This document shows, in pieces, positions 58,050 to 64,000 of a stretch of 64,000 bases of DNA (within the stretch, counting starts at the first letter, position 1; each line of letters opens with the position of its first letter). A program made the translations under genes and the position numbers. The notes under the pieces were generated by a model. That model searched no databases. It saw only the letters and a program-made list of their open reading frames with translations, and had not been told where the DNA came from. The DNA comes from Pseudomonas marginalis (lineage in GTDB: Bacteria > Pseudomonadota > Gammaproteobacteria > Pseudomonadales > Pseudomonadaceae), in contig NZ_LKEG01000022.1 of the NCBI RefSeq assembly GCF_001645105.1, positions 97,917-161,916 of the forward strand, written 5' to 3'.

Positions 58050-58823
58050 TCAGTCCCAAGACTTCCAAGGGGCTTTGCCAGAATGCCAAAGCTCTTCCAG
58101 ATAGTGCTTGTCACGTAGGGTGTCCATGGGTTGCCAGAATCCAGGGTGTTCAAAGGCCATCAATTCGCCCTCAGCCGCAAGTTTCATCAGCGGTTCCTGT
58201 TCCCAAGTCGTGCTGTCATCCTTCAGGTAAGCCAATACCTTGGGGCTGAGTACGAAGAAGCCGCCATTTATCAAGGCGCCGTCGCCCTTTGGCTTTTCTT
58301 TGAAATTCAAGACATGGCCCTTCTGGATATCCAGTGCGCCGAAACGCCCAGGGGGGAAGGTGGCAGTGAGCGTTGCGGCCTTGCCGTGCTGCTTGTGAAA
58401 AGCCAGTGTGGCGCTGATGTCGAGATCGCTGACGCCATCACCGTAGGTGAAGCAGAACGCCTCGTCATCTTTGACATACTCCGCAACACGACGCAGGCGG
58501 CCGCCAGTCATGGAATCATCACCCGTATCAACCAGAGTGATATTCCAAGCCTCAGCGCGTCTGTCATGAACTTTCATGGTGTTATCGCGCATGTTGAACG
58601 TGACATCGGACATGTGCAGGAAGTAGTTGGCAAAGTACTCCTTAATGACATAACCCTTATAACCACAGCAAATAATGAAATCATTGATGCCATGAGCCGA
58701 GTACATTTTGAGGATGTGCCAGAGGATAGGCTTGCCCCCGATCTCGACCATGGGTTTTGGGCGTAGGCTGGTTTCTTCACTTAGGCGCGTTCCCAGGCCA
58801 CCGGCCAAAATAACTGCTTTCAT
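58050..58823 (-). CDS. rfbF: Glucose-1-phosphate cytidylyltransferase RfbF/DdhA
   Basis: This 257-residue nucleotidyltransferase makes CDP-glucose from glucose 1-phosphate and CTP. The N-terminal signature AVILAGGLGTRLSEETSLRP and KPMVEIGGKPILWHILKMYS are typical, as is YGDGVSDLDI near residue 130. It is the standard second gene of a ddhD-A-B-C set and is separated from ddhB by two bases. Sequence conservation makes this one of the safest calls of the island. Confidence 0.94.
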   Translation of the reverse strand: MKAVILAGGLGTRLSEETSLRPKPMVEIGGKPILWHILKMYSAHGINDFIICCGYKGYVIKEYFANYFLHMSDVTFNMRDNTMKVHDRRAEAWNITLVDTGDDSMTGGRLRRVAEYVKDDEAFCFTYGDGVSDLDISATLAFHKQHGKAATLTATFPPGRFGALDIQKGHVLNFKEKPKGDGALINGGFFVLSPKVLAYLKDDSTTWEQEPLMKLAAEGELMAFEHPGFWQPMDTLRDKHYLEELWHSGKAPWKSWD

Positions 58824-58835
58824 GCTGTCTCCGGG

Positions 58836-59825
58836 TCAATTCGAGCTTACAAAGGCATCGGAATGAAAAAAATTGGGGGGCAGGCCGGCCTGAATAAGCG
58901 CCTCGCGTGCTGTTCGAATCATGGCTTCAGAGCCACAGGCATAGACTGAGGTGTCCGCCAAGTCGAGATTTTCTGCTAGCACTGCGTCTTGGACGTAACC
59001 TGTGGCGCCTGACCATTGCTCGCCTGCGCGAGACAGTACCGGTCGATAATTTACGCGGAGTGCAGGGAAGTCAGGGCGCCAGTATAGGTCCGGTTCCTTA
59101 CGCCCGCCCCAATAGACGTATATATGCCTGTTGTCGAAGGATCCAGGTTCGGCCGTTAGGGCTTCCAGCATGGCCTTTACTGGCGCGATACCTGTGCCGG
59201 TAGCCAAGAACACAAGATTCTGAGTATTCGCGCTGCGTAGACAGAAGGTACCGAGTGGTCCCTCCAGCCTGAGGAGGTCGTTGGCCTGAGCTTCACCGAA
59301 CCAATACTGGCTCATGACACCGTTAGGTACCTTACGGATATGCAGCTCCAGCTTGGCATCCTCGCGTTGTGCATTAGCAACGGAATAGCTGCGACGGACA
59401 CCATCCTTGCCTATGACGTCAATGTACTGTCCAGCGAGGTAAACAAGTGCACTTTTAGGCGGTGTTCGGAATACGACTCGCACCACGTCGTCAGCCAAAC
59501 GCTCGATGGAGTCGATGCGGCAAGGCATGGTTTTGATCTGGATATCGGCCAGTAAGCCTAGATCCTCTATATCCAACTCGACATCACTGAGCGCCGCGCG
59601 GCAACAAGTAAGAATGGTACCCGACGCACGCTCTTCTTCCGTTAGGGCAAGCTCCGGTTGAACCACTTCAGTCTCACCACTGAGAACGTTCGCCTTGCAA
59701 ACACCGCATCGCCCCGTGCGGCAGCTGTACTCAAGCACCGTTGCCTGCGATTTTGCACAATCAAGCAGGCTCTTGCCGCTTTCGGCATCGAAAGTTTTAT
59801 GGTTGGACAACATAATAGTAGGCAC
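58836..59825 (-). CDS. ddhD: CDP-6-deoxy-delta-3,4-glucoseen reductase (E3, DdhD/AscD)
   Basis: This 329-residue flavoprotein feeds electrons from NADH to the E1 dehydrase. The N-terminal plant-type ferredoxin domain has CRTGRCGVCKANVLSGE and a fourth Cys in TILTCCRAAL. A FAD-binding ferredoxin reductase domain follows (GQYIDVIGKDGVRRSYSVAN) and then the NAD domain (LVFLATGTGIAPVKAMLEAL, YACGSEAMI). The GTG start at 59825 is uncertain; an ATG four codons later is possible. It is the first gene of the leftward ten-gene module. Confidence 0.9.
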   Translation of the reverse strand: MPTIMLSNHKTFDAESGKSLLDCAKSQATVLEYSCRTGRCGVCKANVLSGETEVVQPELALTEEERASGTILTCCRAALSDVELDIEDLGLLADIQIKTMPCRIDSIERLADDVVRVVFRTPPKSALVYLAGQYIDVIGKDGVRRSYSVANAQREDAKLELHIRKVPNGVMSQYWFGEAQANDLLRLEGPLGTFCLRSANTQNLVFLATGTGIAPVKAMLEALTAEPGSFDNRHIYVYWGGRKEPDLYWRPDFPALRVNYRPVLSRAGEQWSGATGYVQDAVLAENLDLADTSVYACGSEAMIRTAREALIQAGLPPNFFHSDAFVSSN

Positions 59826-60433
59826 GGGTCAGGCACCAACCTTGGCATTGGTAGCACAGTGATTGAATTCATCCGCCAGAATGTAAGGTGTTGTACACAC
59901 CTGATCCGAATTTTTGATTCCCATGTACGTTTACATCTCCTCTCGTCTGCCGCTGGAGCATCGCTCGGCATCCAGTGCGCAGACTACATGCCTTACGGCA
60001 GGTATTTATTTAATGATTTCAGGTAGCCATAAAGTGATGAACCTGAGAGCCAAGCCAATAAAATTCTGACAACTTGAGACTGCTGCAGCGTTGTACAGCA
60101 GCATATTTCGCCTCCGCTTACGTTTGCTCCACTGACAAAAAGGCTAAGAGGGCGACCTGGGAACACCGTATCCCTTCCCCTGTGTCGCGATCGATCTACA
60201 GTCCTGCGCCACTATTTTGCGCATGCCAAGCTTTACAACCCTCGCTCTTCACCGTTTACGGTGCGGGTTGATGCCTGCCTGTCTAATAATTGGCAGCAAT
60301 TCTACCCGTTTGGAACCTTAACTGGAAATCAGGGATGGATGGTGCTGTTGGCCCCCGTCAGTACGTCTTTACCGAAGAAGTCACACTCTGTAACCCAACC
60401 GTTTTTGACACCCTTCCAGCATGACCTAAGTTA
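59826..60433. other. Gene-free right junction of the O-antigen island
   Basis: About 600 bases between ddhD and comEA have no convincing gene; short open frames here lack ribosome sites and recognisable products. It must hold the promoter of the leftward ddhD operon. I see no transposase remnant or tRNA. Confidence 0.55.
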
Positions 60434-60462
60434 GAAAAGCAGCTTCGGAAAAGCTGCTTTTC
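60434..60462. terminator. Bidirectional terminator-like hairpin before comEA
   Basis: GAAAAGCAGCTT and AAGCTGCTTTTC form a perfect 12-base stem with loop CGGAA. A-rich and T-rich flanks suit termination in either direction. It marks the right limit of the island. Confidence 0.75.
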
Positions 60463-60488
60463 CCTCACCAATGTCATGGAGCGTCAAA

Positions 60489-60821
60489 ATGCAAAACACC
60501 TACCTCACCTCCCTAATCTTCGCCTTCCTCACCACTCTCTCCGTCACCACCACCGCAGCCCCTTCCATCAAACCCGAAGCCCCAACCCCCATCACCGCCC
60601 AAATGTCCAAGTCCGAACAACCCGCCAAGGTCAACCTCAACGCTGCCGACGCCGAAACCCTGCGCCGTGACCTGTTCGGTATTGGCGCCTCCAAAGCCAA
60701 GGCAATTGTGGCCTACCGCGAAAGCAATGGCCCGTTCACGGCGGTGGATGAGTTGTTGGAAGTGAAGGGGATCGGCAAGGCTCTGCTGGAGAAAAACCGC
60801 GAGAGGCTTGTGATCAACTAA
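60489..60821 (+). CDS. ComEA-family helix-hairpin-helix protein
   Basis: This 110-residue protein has an N-terminal signal or anchor (TSLIFAFLTTLSVTTTAAPS) followed by a Pro-rich linker. A C-terminal helix-hairpin-helix DNA-binding domain (VNLNAADAETLRRDLFGIGA and VDELLEVKGIGKALLEKN) occupies residues 50-108. ComEA proteins bind DNA in the periplasm for uptake. A gene of this family follows wbpM in many Pseudomonas, so it marks the right border of the O-antigen locus. A GGAG site precedes the chosen ATG. Confidence 0.88.
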   Translation: MQNTYLTSLIFAFLTTLSVTTTAAPSIKPEAPTPITAQMSKSEQPAKVNLNAADAETLRRDLFGIGASKAKAIVAYRESNGPFTAVDELLEVKGIGKALLEKNRERLVIN

Positions 60822-60837
60822 GCCAATACAAGGGGAG

Positions 60838-60859
60838 GCCGGTCACTGACCGGCTTTTT
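60838..60859. terminator. Terminator of comEA overlapping the end of the TetR gene
   Basis: GCCGGTCA/TGACCGGC with a one-base loop is followed by TTTTT. The hairpin overlaps the last codons of the convergent TetR-family gene and probably serves both. Confidence 0.85.
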
Positions 60860-61421
60860 GATCTTCTGAAACCTGGGTTTTCAAACTGTCTCGCACCACC
60901 TCGATGATTCGCATGGCGAGTGCCTTGTCTTCAACACTCCTGGCAAGCACCAGGGCCCCGACCAGTGTCGACATCGTCACCAAGCTTTGTGCATCACTCT
61001 GTCCTTCCCCCAAGGCCGTTTCGATCTGCTTGAGCCGCGCGTCGAGCACCGCATCCGTCGTCGGGCTGTGCTGGCCTCTCAGCCCTAGCTCCGAAGACAT
61101 GGTCGGCAATGGGCAGCCTTCAGCCGGCGAGTTGAGGTGCCACTCCGATAAGTAACTATCAATAAACGCTTCCAGCGGCCGTTCCTGGCTGAACAGCGTT
61201 TCGCAATGGGCATCCAGCTCTGCTGCAGCGGCCTGCAGGGCTTTTTCCACCAGTTCACCCTTGGATCTGAAGTGCGCGTAAAACCCACCATGCGTCAGGT
61301 CCAGCGCTTTCATCAACGGCTGCCAGCCGGTGGCGCCGATGCCGTCGCGGCGAAAGCGTACGGAGGCTTCCTTGATGATGCGTTGGTGGGTCTGGGCTTT
61401 GTGGTTGGACGAATAACGCAT
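60843..61421 (-). CDS. TetR-family transcriptional regulator
   Basis: This 192-residue regulator has an N-terminal TetR helix-turn-helix (THQRIIKEASVRFRRDGIGA to LTHGGFYAHFRSKGELVEKA). The C-terminal ligand domain holds EGCPLPTMSSELG. The start MRYSSNHKAQT has a GAGG site eight bases upstream; the longer frame would add 27 residues without a domain. Its target and ligand are unknown; it is convergent with comEA and divergent from the GntR gene. Confidence 0.84.
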   Translation of the reverse strand: MRYSSNHKAQTHQRIIKEASVRFRRDGIGATGWQPLMKALDLTHGGFYAHFRSKGELVEKALQAAAAELDAHCETLFSQERPLEAFIDSYLSEWHLNSPAEGCPLPTMSSELGLRGQHSPTTDAVLDARLKQIETALGEGQSDAQSLVTMSTLVGALVLARSVEDKALAMRIIEVVRDSLKTQVSEDQKAGQ

Positions 61422-61527
61422 AGGGCGGCCTCGGTGACAGGCTGGCATTTTAACCAACTTGACTCCATTTACACGTCTCTCCTGAGCCTTGGCCGTTGGC
61501 ACGAAAAGTGACTACCTCTACGCACAA

Positions 61528-61542
61528 GATTGTTCAACAATC
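61528..61542. promoter_or_regulatory. Perfect palindrome upstream of the GntR gene, candidate operator
   Basis: GATTGTTCAACAATC has two perfect seven-base arms around one base. It ends 11 bases before the ATG at 61554, a position suited to autorepression by the GntR-family regulator encoded there. Confidence 0.5.
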
Positions 61543-61553
61543 GTGAGGTAACC

Positions 61554-62198
61554 ATGACACTCAGTTTGTCCTTGGCCGATCAGATCGCCCTGGAGTTGCG
61601 TGCCGACATCATCGGCGGGCGGCTGTTGCCGGGAATGCCGTTGGTTGAGGCCGAACTGGTGACCGCCTATAACGCCTCGCGCAATACCATCCGCGAAGCG
61701 CTGCACCGTCTGGGTCAGGAAGGGCTGACGCGGTATGTGCGCAATAAGGGCGTAATGGTCCGTCGCTTGGCGCGAGAGGAAGTGCGTGACTTATTTGTAG
61801 TCCGTCGCACCCTGGAGTTGCAGGCCATCGCCCAGAGTGGCCCTTTGACAGAGGATCAATCCGAGCGTATGCAAAACGCCATCGACGCCACCACCCTGGC
61901 CCGTGAGCGCGAAGACTGGCGTGCAGTCGCCACTCATAGCCTGGTGTTTCACCAGCAAATCGTCGGGTTGATGCGCAGCCCCTTGTTCGATGAGTTTTTT
62001 GCCCAAGTGATCGCCCAATTGCGCCTGGTGTTTTGCGCTGCGCCCGATGAGCAGCGCTTCCAGTCGCCTTGGTTGGAGCGTGATCGTGAGATTTACACCT
62101 TGTTGGTCCAGCAGGAAAAACCGGCGGCAGGGCAGGCGATGAGCCTGTACCTGGCTGATTCGGAACGCCTGTCGTTGGCTTTGTTTAATCACCCCTGA
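61554..62198 (+). CDS. GntR-family (FCD domain) transcriptional regulator
   Basis: This 214-residue protein has a GntR winged helix (IALELRADIIGGRLLPGMPL, YNASRNTIREALHRLGQEGL) and an FCD ligand-binding domain (VRRTLELQAIAQSGPLTEDQ, HSLVFHQQIVGLMRSPLFDE). The ATG at 61554 has a GAGGT site; an upstream TTG falls inside the palindrome and is not used. It precedes the DUF1989 gene by 15 bases, so the two likely form an operon, and it may regulate use of a nitrogen compound. Confidence 0.87.
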   Translation: MTLSLSLADQIALELRADIIGGRLLPGMPLVEAELVTAYNASRNTIREALHRLGQEGLTRYVRNKGVMVRRLAREEVRDLFVVRRTLELQAIAQSGPLTEDQSERMQNAIDATTLAREREDWRAVATHSLVFHQQIVGLMRSPLFDEFFAQVIAQLRLVFCAAPDEQRFQSPWLERDREIYTLLVQQEKPAAGQAMSLYLADSERLSLALFNHP

Positions 62199-62213
62199 TC
62201 GAGGATCTGCATT

Positions 62214-63062
62214 ATGTACAAAGACTACCCGGCCGCTTATCAGGTCAGCAAAGGTTCGGCGTTGCAGGTCGACACGGCGTTTTACGAGCGCATCCGCGAC
62301 CAAAAACAGCAACGCACGTTGATCGAGCAATTCGAAGTGCCGATCCGCACGGGCAGGGCGTGGAAGGTGCCGGCCGGGCATGTGTTTCGTGTGACCACGC
62401 CGGTGGGGCCGCAGGTGGGTGACTTTAATGTGTGGAACGCCCATGACCCGCGCGAACGGCTCTGGGCGGCACGCACGCGGCAGTTGCAGGGTGCCCATGT
62501 CAGCACCCATGACCGCTTGTGGTCGAACCTGCCGTTTCTGCGCCCCCTGGTGACCATCACCGATGACAGCTTGGCGAGCTACGGCATCGATGAGCATGGC
62601 GGGCGCCTGCATGATCTGCTCGGCACGCGTTGTGATCCCTACGTGAACCGGATGCTCACCGGTGAGGACTTCCATCATCATTGCCACTCGAACCTGACCC
62701 GCGCGGTTTTACCCCATGGTCTGACGGAATTCGACGTGCATGATGTGCTGAATATTTTCCAGTGCACGGGCCTGAATCATGACGACATGTATTTCATGAA
62801 GGCGTGCCCGGCGCAGAAGGGTGATTACCTGGAGTTCTTTGCCGAGATTGATTTGTTGTGTGCGTTGTCGACATGCCCCGGTGGGGATTTGTCGCTGCCG
62901 ATGTGGGGGCCGGAGGCGCAGGACCCGTTGACGGTGTGCCGTCCATTGGGGGTTGAGATTTATAAATTGGAGGAAGCGTTGCTGAGTGGCTGGAGCCAGC
63001 CTGAGCGTGCTGCCTACAAGGGGCAGCACGGGTTGCATATTGCCAAGGCGGATTGGGAGTAA
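62214..63062 (+). CDS. DUF1989 / urea carboxylase-associated family protein
   Basis: This 282-residue cytoplasmic protein matches the DUF1989 family associated with urea carboxylase and with glycine cleavage T-type folds. Visible stretches are GRAWKVPAGHVFRVTTPVGP with QVGDFNVWNAHD, and the Cys/His pattern in DFHHHCHSNL and GLNHDDMYFMKACPAQKGDY. DDM and HCH could bind a metal. The real reaction is not established. A GAGG site precedes it. The GntR gene upstream and the ethanolamine-type permease nearby suggest a role in metabolism of a small amine. Confidence 0.78.
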   Translation: MYKDYPAAYQVSKGSALQVDTAFYERIRDQKQQRTLIEQFEVPIRTGRAWKVPAGHVFRVTTPVGPQVGDFNVWNAHDPRERLWAARTRQLQGAHVSTHDRLWSNLPFLRPLVTITDDSLASYGIDEHGGRLHDLLGTRCDPYVNRMLTGEDFHHHCHSNLTRAVLPHGLTEFDVHDVLNIFQCTGLNHDDMYFMKACPAQKGDYLEFFAEIDLLCALSTCPGGDLSLPMWGPEAQDPLTVCRPLGVEIYKLEEALLSGWSQPERAAYKGQHGLHIAKADWE

Positions 63063-63086
63063 CGCTTTAGAGGGGCTGCTTCGCAG

Positions 63087-63113
63087 CCAGCGGGAGCAAG
63101 CTCCCTCGCCACA
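63087..63113. repeat. Single REP palindrome of the GTGGCGAGGGAGC subtype
   Basis: CCAGCGGGAGCAAGCTCCCT followed by CGCCACA matches one half of the pair at 16683-16779. It lies just after the DUF1989 gene. Confidence 0.75.
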
Positions 63114-63136
63114 GGTTGTGTGTCAGGGCGGCTATG

Positions 63137-63304
63137 TTAGCGATCCTGCGCATCCTTGGCGTCCGCCTGGGCGTTTCGCTCGGCCACGCGCTTGCGTTGT
63201 TCGTCGGTGAGTTCCACTTTGTTGGCGCTGTCACGCAGCATCATCAGTCCACCGACGATCGACCCGATGGCGACCACTAATATCAACCATGCATACCACG
63301 GCAT
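63137..63304 (-). CDS. Small DUF2897-type membrane protein
   Basis: This frame encodes 55 residues. A single membrane helix (WYAWLILVVAIGSIVGGLMM) near the N-terminus is followed by a charged tail, VELTDEQRKRVAERNAQADA. An AAGGAGA site sits close before the ATG. This layout fits the DUF2897 family, small one-helix proteins found in Pseudomonas. The role is unknown. It lies downstream of the permease gene on the same strand. Confidence 0.75.
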   Translation of the reverse strand: MPWYAWLILVVAIGSIVGGLMMLRDSANKVELTDEQRKRVAERNAQADAKDAQDR

Positions 63305-63327
63305 AAGGCTCTCCTTGAGGCAGATTG

Positions 63328-63349
63328 CCGTGGGAGAGTTTTCCCACGG
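63328..63349. terminator. Hairpin downstream of the permease gene
   Basis: CCGTGGGA and TCCCACGG pair around a six-base loop between the permease stop and the small membrane protein gene. There is no T run, so its use as a terminator is uncertain. Confidence 0.4.
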
Positions 63350-63416
63350 GAATAACTGCTTTGAGTGACGGGCTTTCTTACTAGTTCAGTGTAGGCCCGT
63401 TCTGCCTCTTAGTAGA

Positions 63417-64000
63417 TCAGAGCCCGGTCAACATCGCATCCGCCGGTGCATCGGCGCGGTCTTGCGCGGTCATCTGGAAGTAGGCGAACCCCACGACCAT
63501 AAAGCCCAGGAAGATCAGTCCGATCAGTGCATTGAACCAGGCCATGGCCACCAGGCACACCACCGCCAGCACCAGCGCGATGCCCGGCACGATTGGGTAA
63601 CCCGGTGCGCGGAAGGTGCGTTCCAGCAGCGGTTCGGTCTTACGCAATTTGAACAGGCTGAGCATGCTCATGATGTACATCACGATCGCGCCGAATACCG
63701 CCATGGTGATCATCGCGGCGGTCAACGTCATGCCGCCCAGGTTGATCAGGCCGTCGCTGTAGATCGCTGCGATGCCGACCACGCCACCGGCGATGATTGC
63801 GCGGTGCGGTGTCTGAAAACGCGACAGTTTGGCCAGGAAAGACGGCAGGTACCCGGCGCGTGCCAGGGCGAAGAACTGGCGCGAGTAACCCAGGATGATG
63901 CCGTGGAAGCTCGCTACCAGGCCAAACAAGCCGATCCACACCAGCATGTGCAACCAGCCGGAGCTGTCGCCGACCACGGTTTTCATGGCTTTTTGGAGGG
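63417..64000 (-). CDS. C-terminal part of an ethanolamine-type amino acid/amine permease, cut by the right edge
   Basis: The last 190 or so residues of an APC-superfamily permease are present, with about five membrane helices. SFHGIILGYSRQFFALARAG and RAIIAGGVVGIAAIYSDGLI, together with RTFRAPGYPIVPGIALVLAV, look like the ethanolamine permease (EutP/Eat) branch of the family. The N-terminal half lies beyond the window, so the start is not seen. It probably imports ethanolamine or a similar amine. The family assignment is stronger than the substrate. Confidence 0.78.
   Translation of the reverse strand, partial: LQKAMKTVVGDSSGWLHMLVWIGLFGLVASFHGIILGYSRQFFALARAGYLPSFLAKLSRFQTPHRAIIAGGVVGIAAIYSDGLINLGGMTLTAAMITMAVFGAIVMYIMSMLSLFKLRKTEPLLERTFRAPGYPIVPGIALVLAVVCLVAMAWFNALIGLIFLGFMVVGFAYFQMTAQDRADAPADAMLTGL

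Noticed and set aside
59658..60026. Open frame of 122 codons near the right junction
   Set aside because: It overlaps ddhD antisense for much of its length and has no ribosome site or domain.

Overview
The window is chromosomal DNA of a Pseudomonas, most likely from the P. fluorescens group. The order yciK-mupP-ubiG-mtaD/mtnA-gyrA-serC-pheA-hisC-tyrA/aroA-cmk-rpsA-ihfB matches the arrangement I know from P. aeruginosa PAO1. The flanking genes are GC-rich, and REP-type palindromes of the family GTGGGAGGGGGCTTGC lie in many intergenic gaps. All database comparisons below are from memory; no search was run.

Left part (1-15.8 kb). After the start of an unidentified gene cut by the left edge come two LysR/target pairs: a regulator divergent from an ArgD-like aminotransferase, and punR/punC for purine nucleoside transport. 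A Tsx-like outer-membrane channel and an NCS2 nucleobase permease follow, so about 2.6-7.5 kb looks like a purine salvage and uptake block. Next is a locus that fits the plant-signal-responsive LuxR solo systems (PipR/PsoR/OryR/XccR type). A LuxR-family gene without a luxI lies between two proline iminopeptidase-family genes, each preceded by a 20-bp lux-box-like palindrome. The second peptidase gene leads a five-gene peptide ABC transporter operon.

Middle (15.9-33.1 kb). This is the conserved housekeeping block: YciK, MupP, UbiG, MTA deaminase and MtnA, gyrase A, the serine/aromatic/histidine-family operon serC-pheA-hisC-tyrA/aroA-cmk, rpsA, a small lipoprotein, ihfB and a LapA-domain protein.

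O-antigen island (33.1-60.4 kb), lodged between ihfB/lapA and a comEA-like gene, the usual Pseudomonas O-antigen site. It has three modules. Module 1 (+ strand, 33.7-45.4 kb, AT-rich) holds two GT2 transferases, a RmlD-like reductase, a FnlA/WbjB-like 4,6-dehydratase, an EpsG-type Wzy polymerase, a GT4 transferase, two further SDR enzymes, WbpL and WbpM. Module 2 (- strand, 45.6-48 kb, AT-rich) holds a GT2 and the Wzx flippase. Module 3 (- strand, 48-59.8 kb, visibly less AT-rich) holds ddhD-rfbF-rfbG-rfbH for CDP-3,6-dideoxy-4-hexulose, two ThDP-dependent enzymes, an SDR, an FkbM methyltransferase and a DmpF/DmpG-like acetaldehyde dehydrogenase/aldolase pair. Module 3 reads as a pathway for a C4-branched 3,6-dideoxyhexose. 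The first ThDP enzyme sits where YerE of yersiniose synthesis would. The second, with the aldolase pair, could attach a longer four-carbon branch and give a ten-carbon sugar. I consider this the most novel item in the window.

Right end (60.4-64 kb). After comEA come a TetR regulator, a GntR regulator with a perfect palindrome just upstream, a DUF1989 (urea carboxylase-associated) protein, a 55-residue DUF2897-type membrane protein, and the C-terminal part of an ethanolamine-type permease cut by the right edge.
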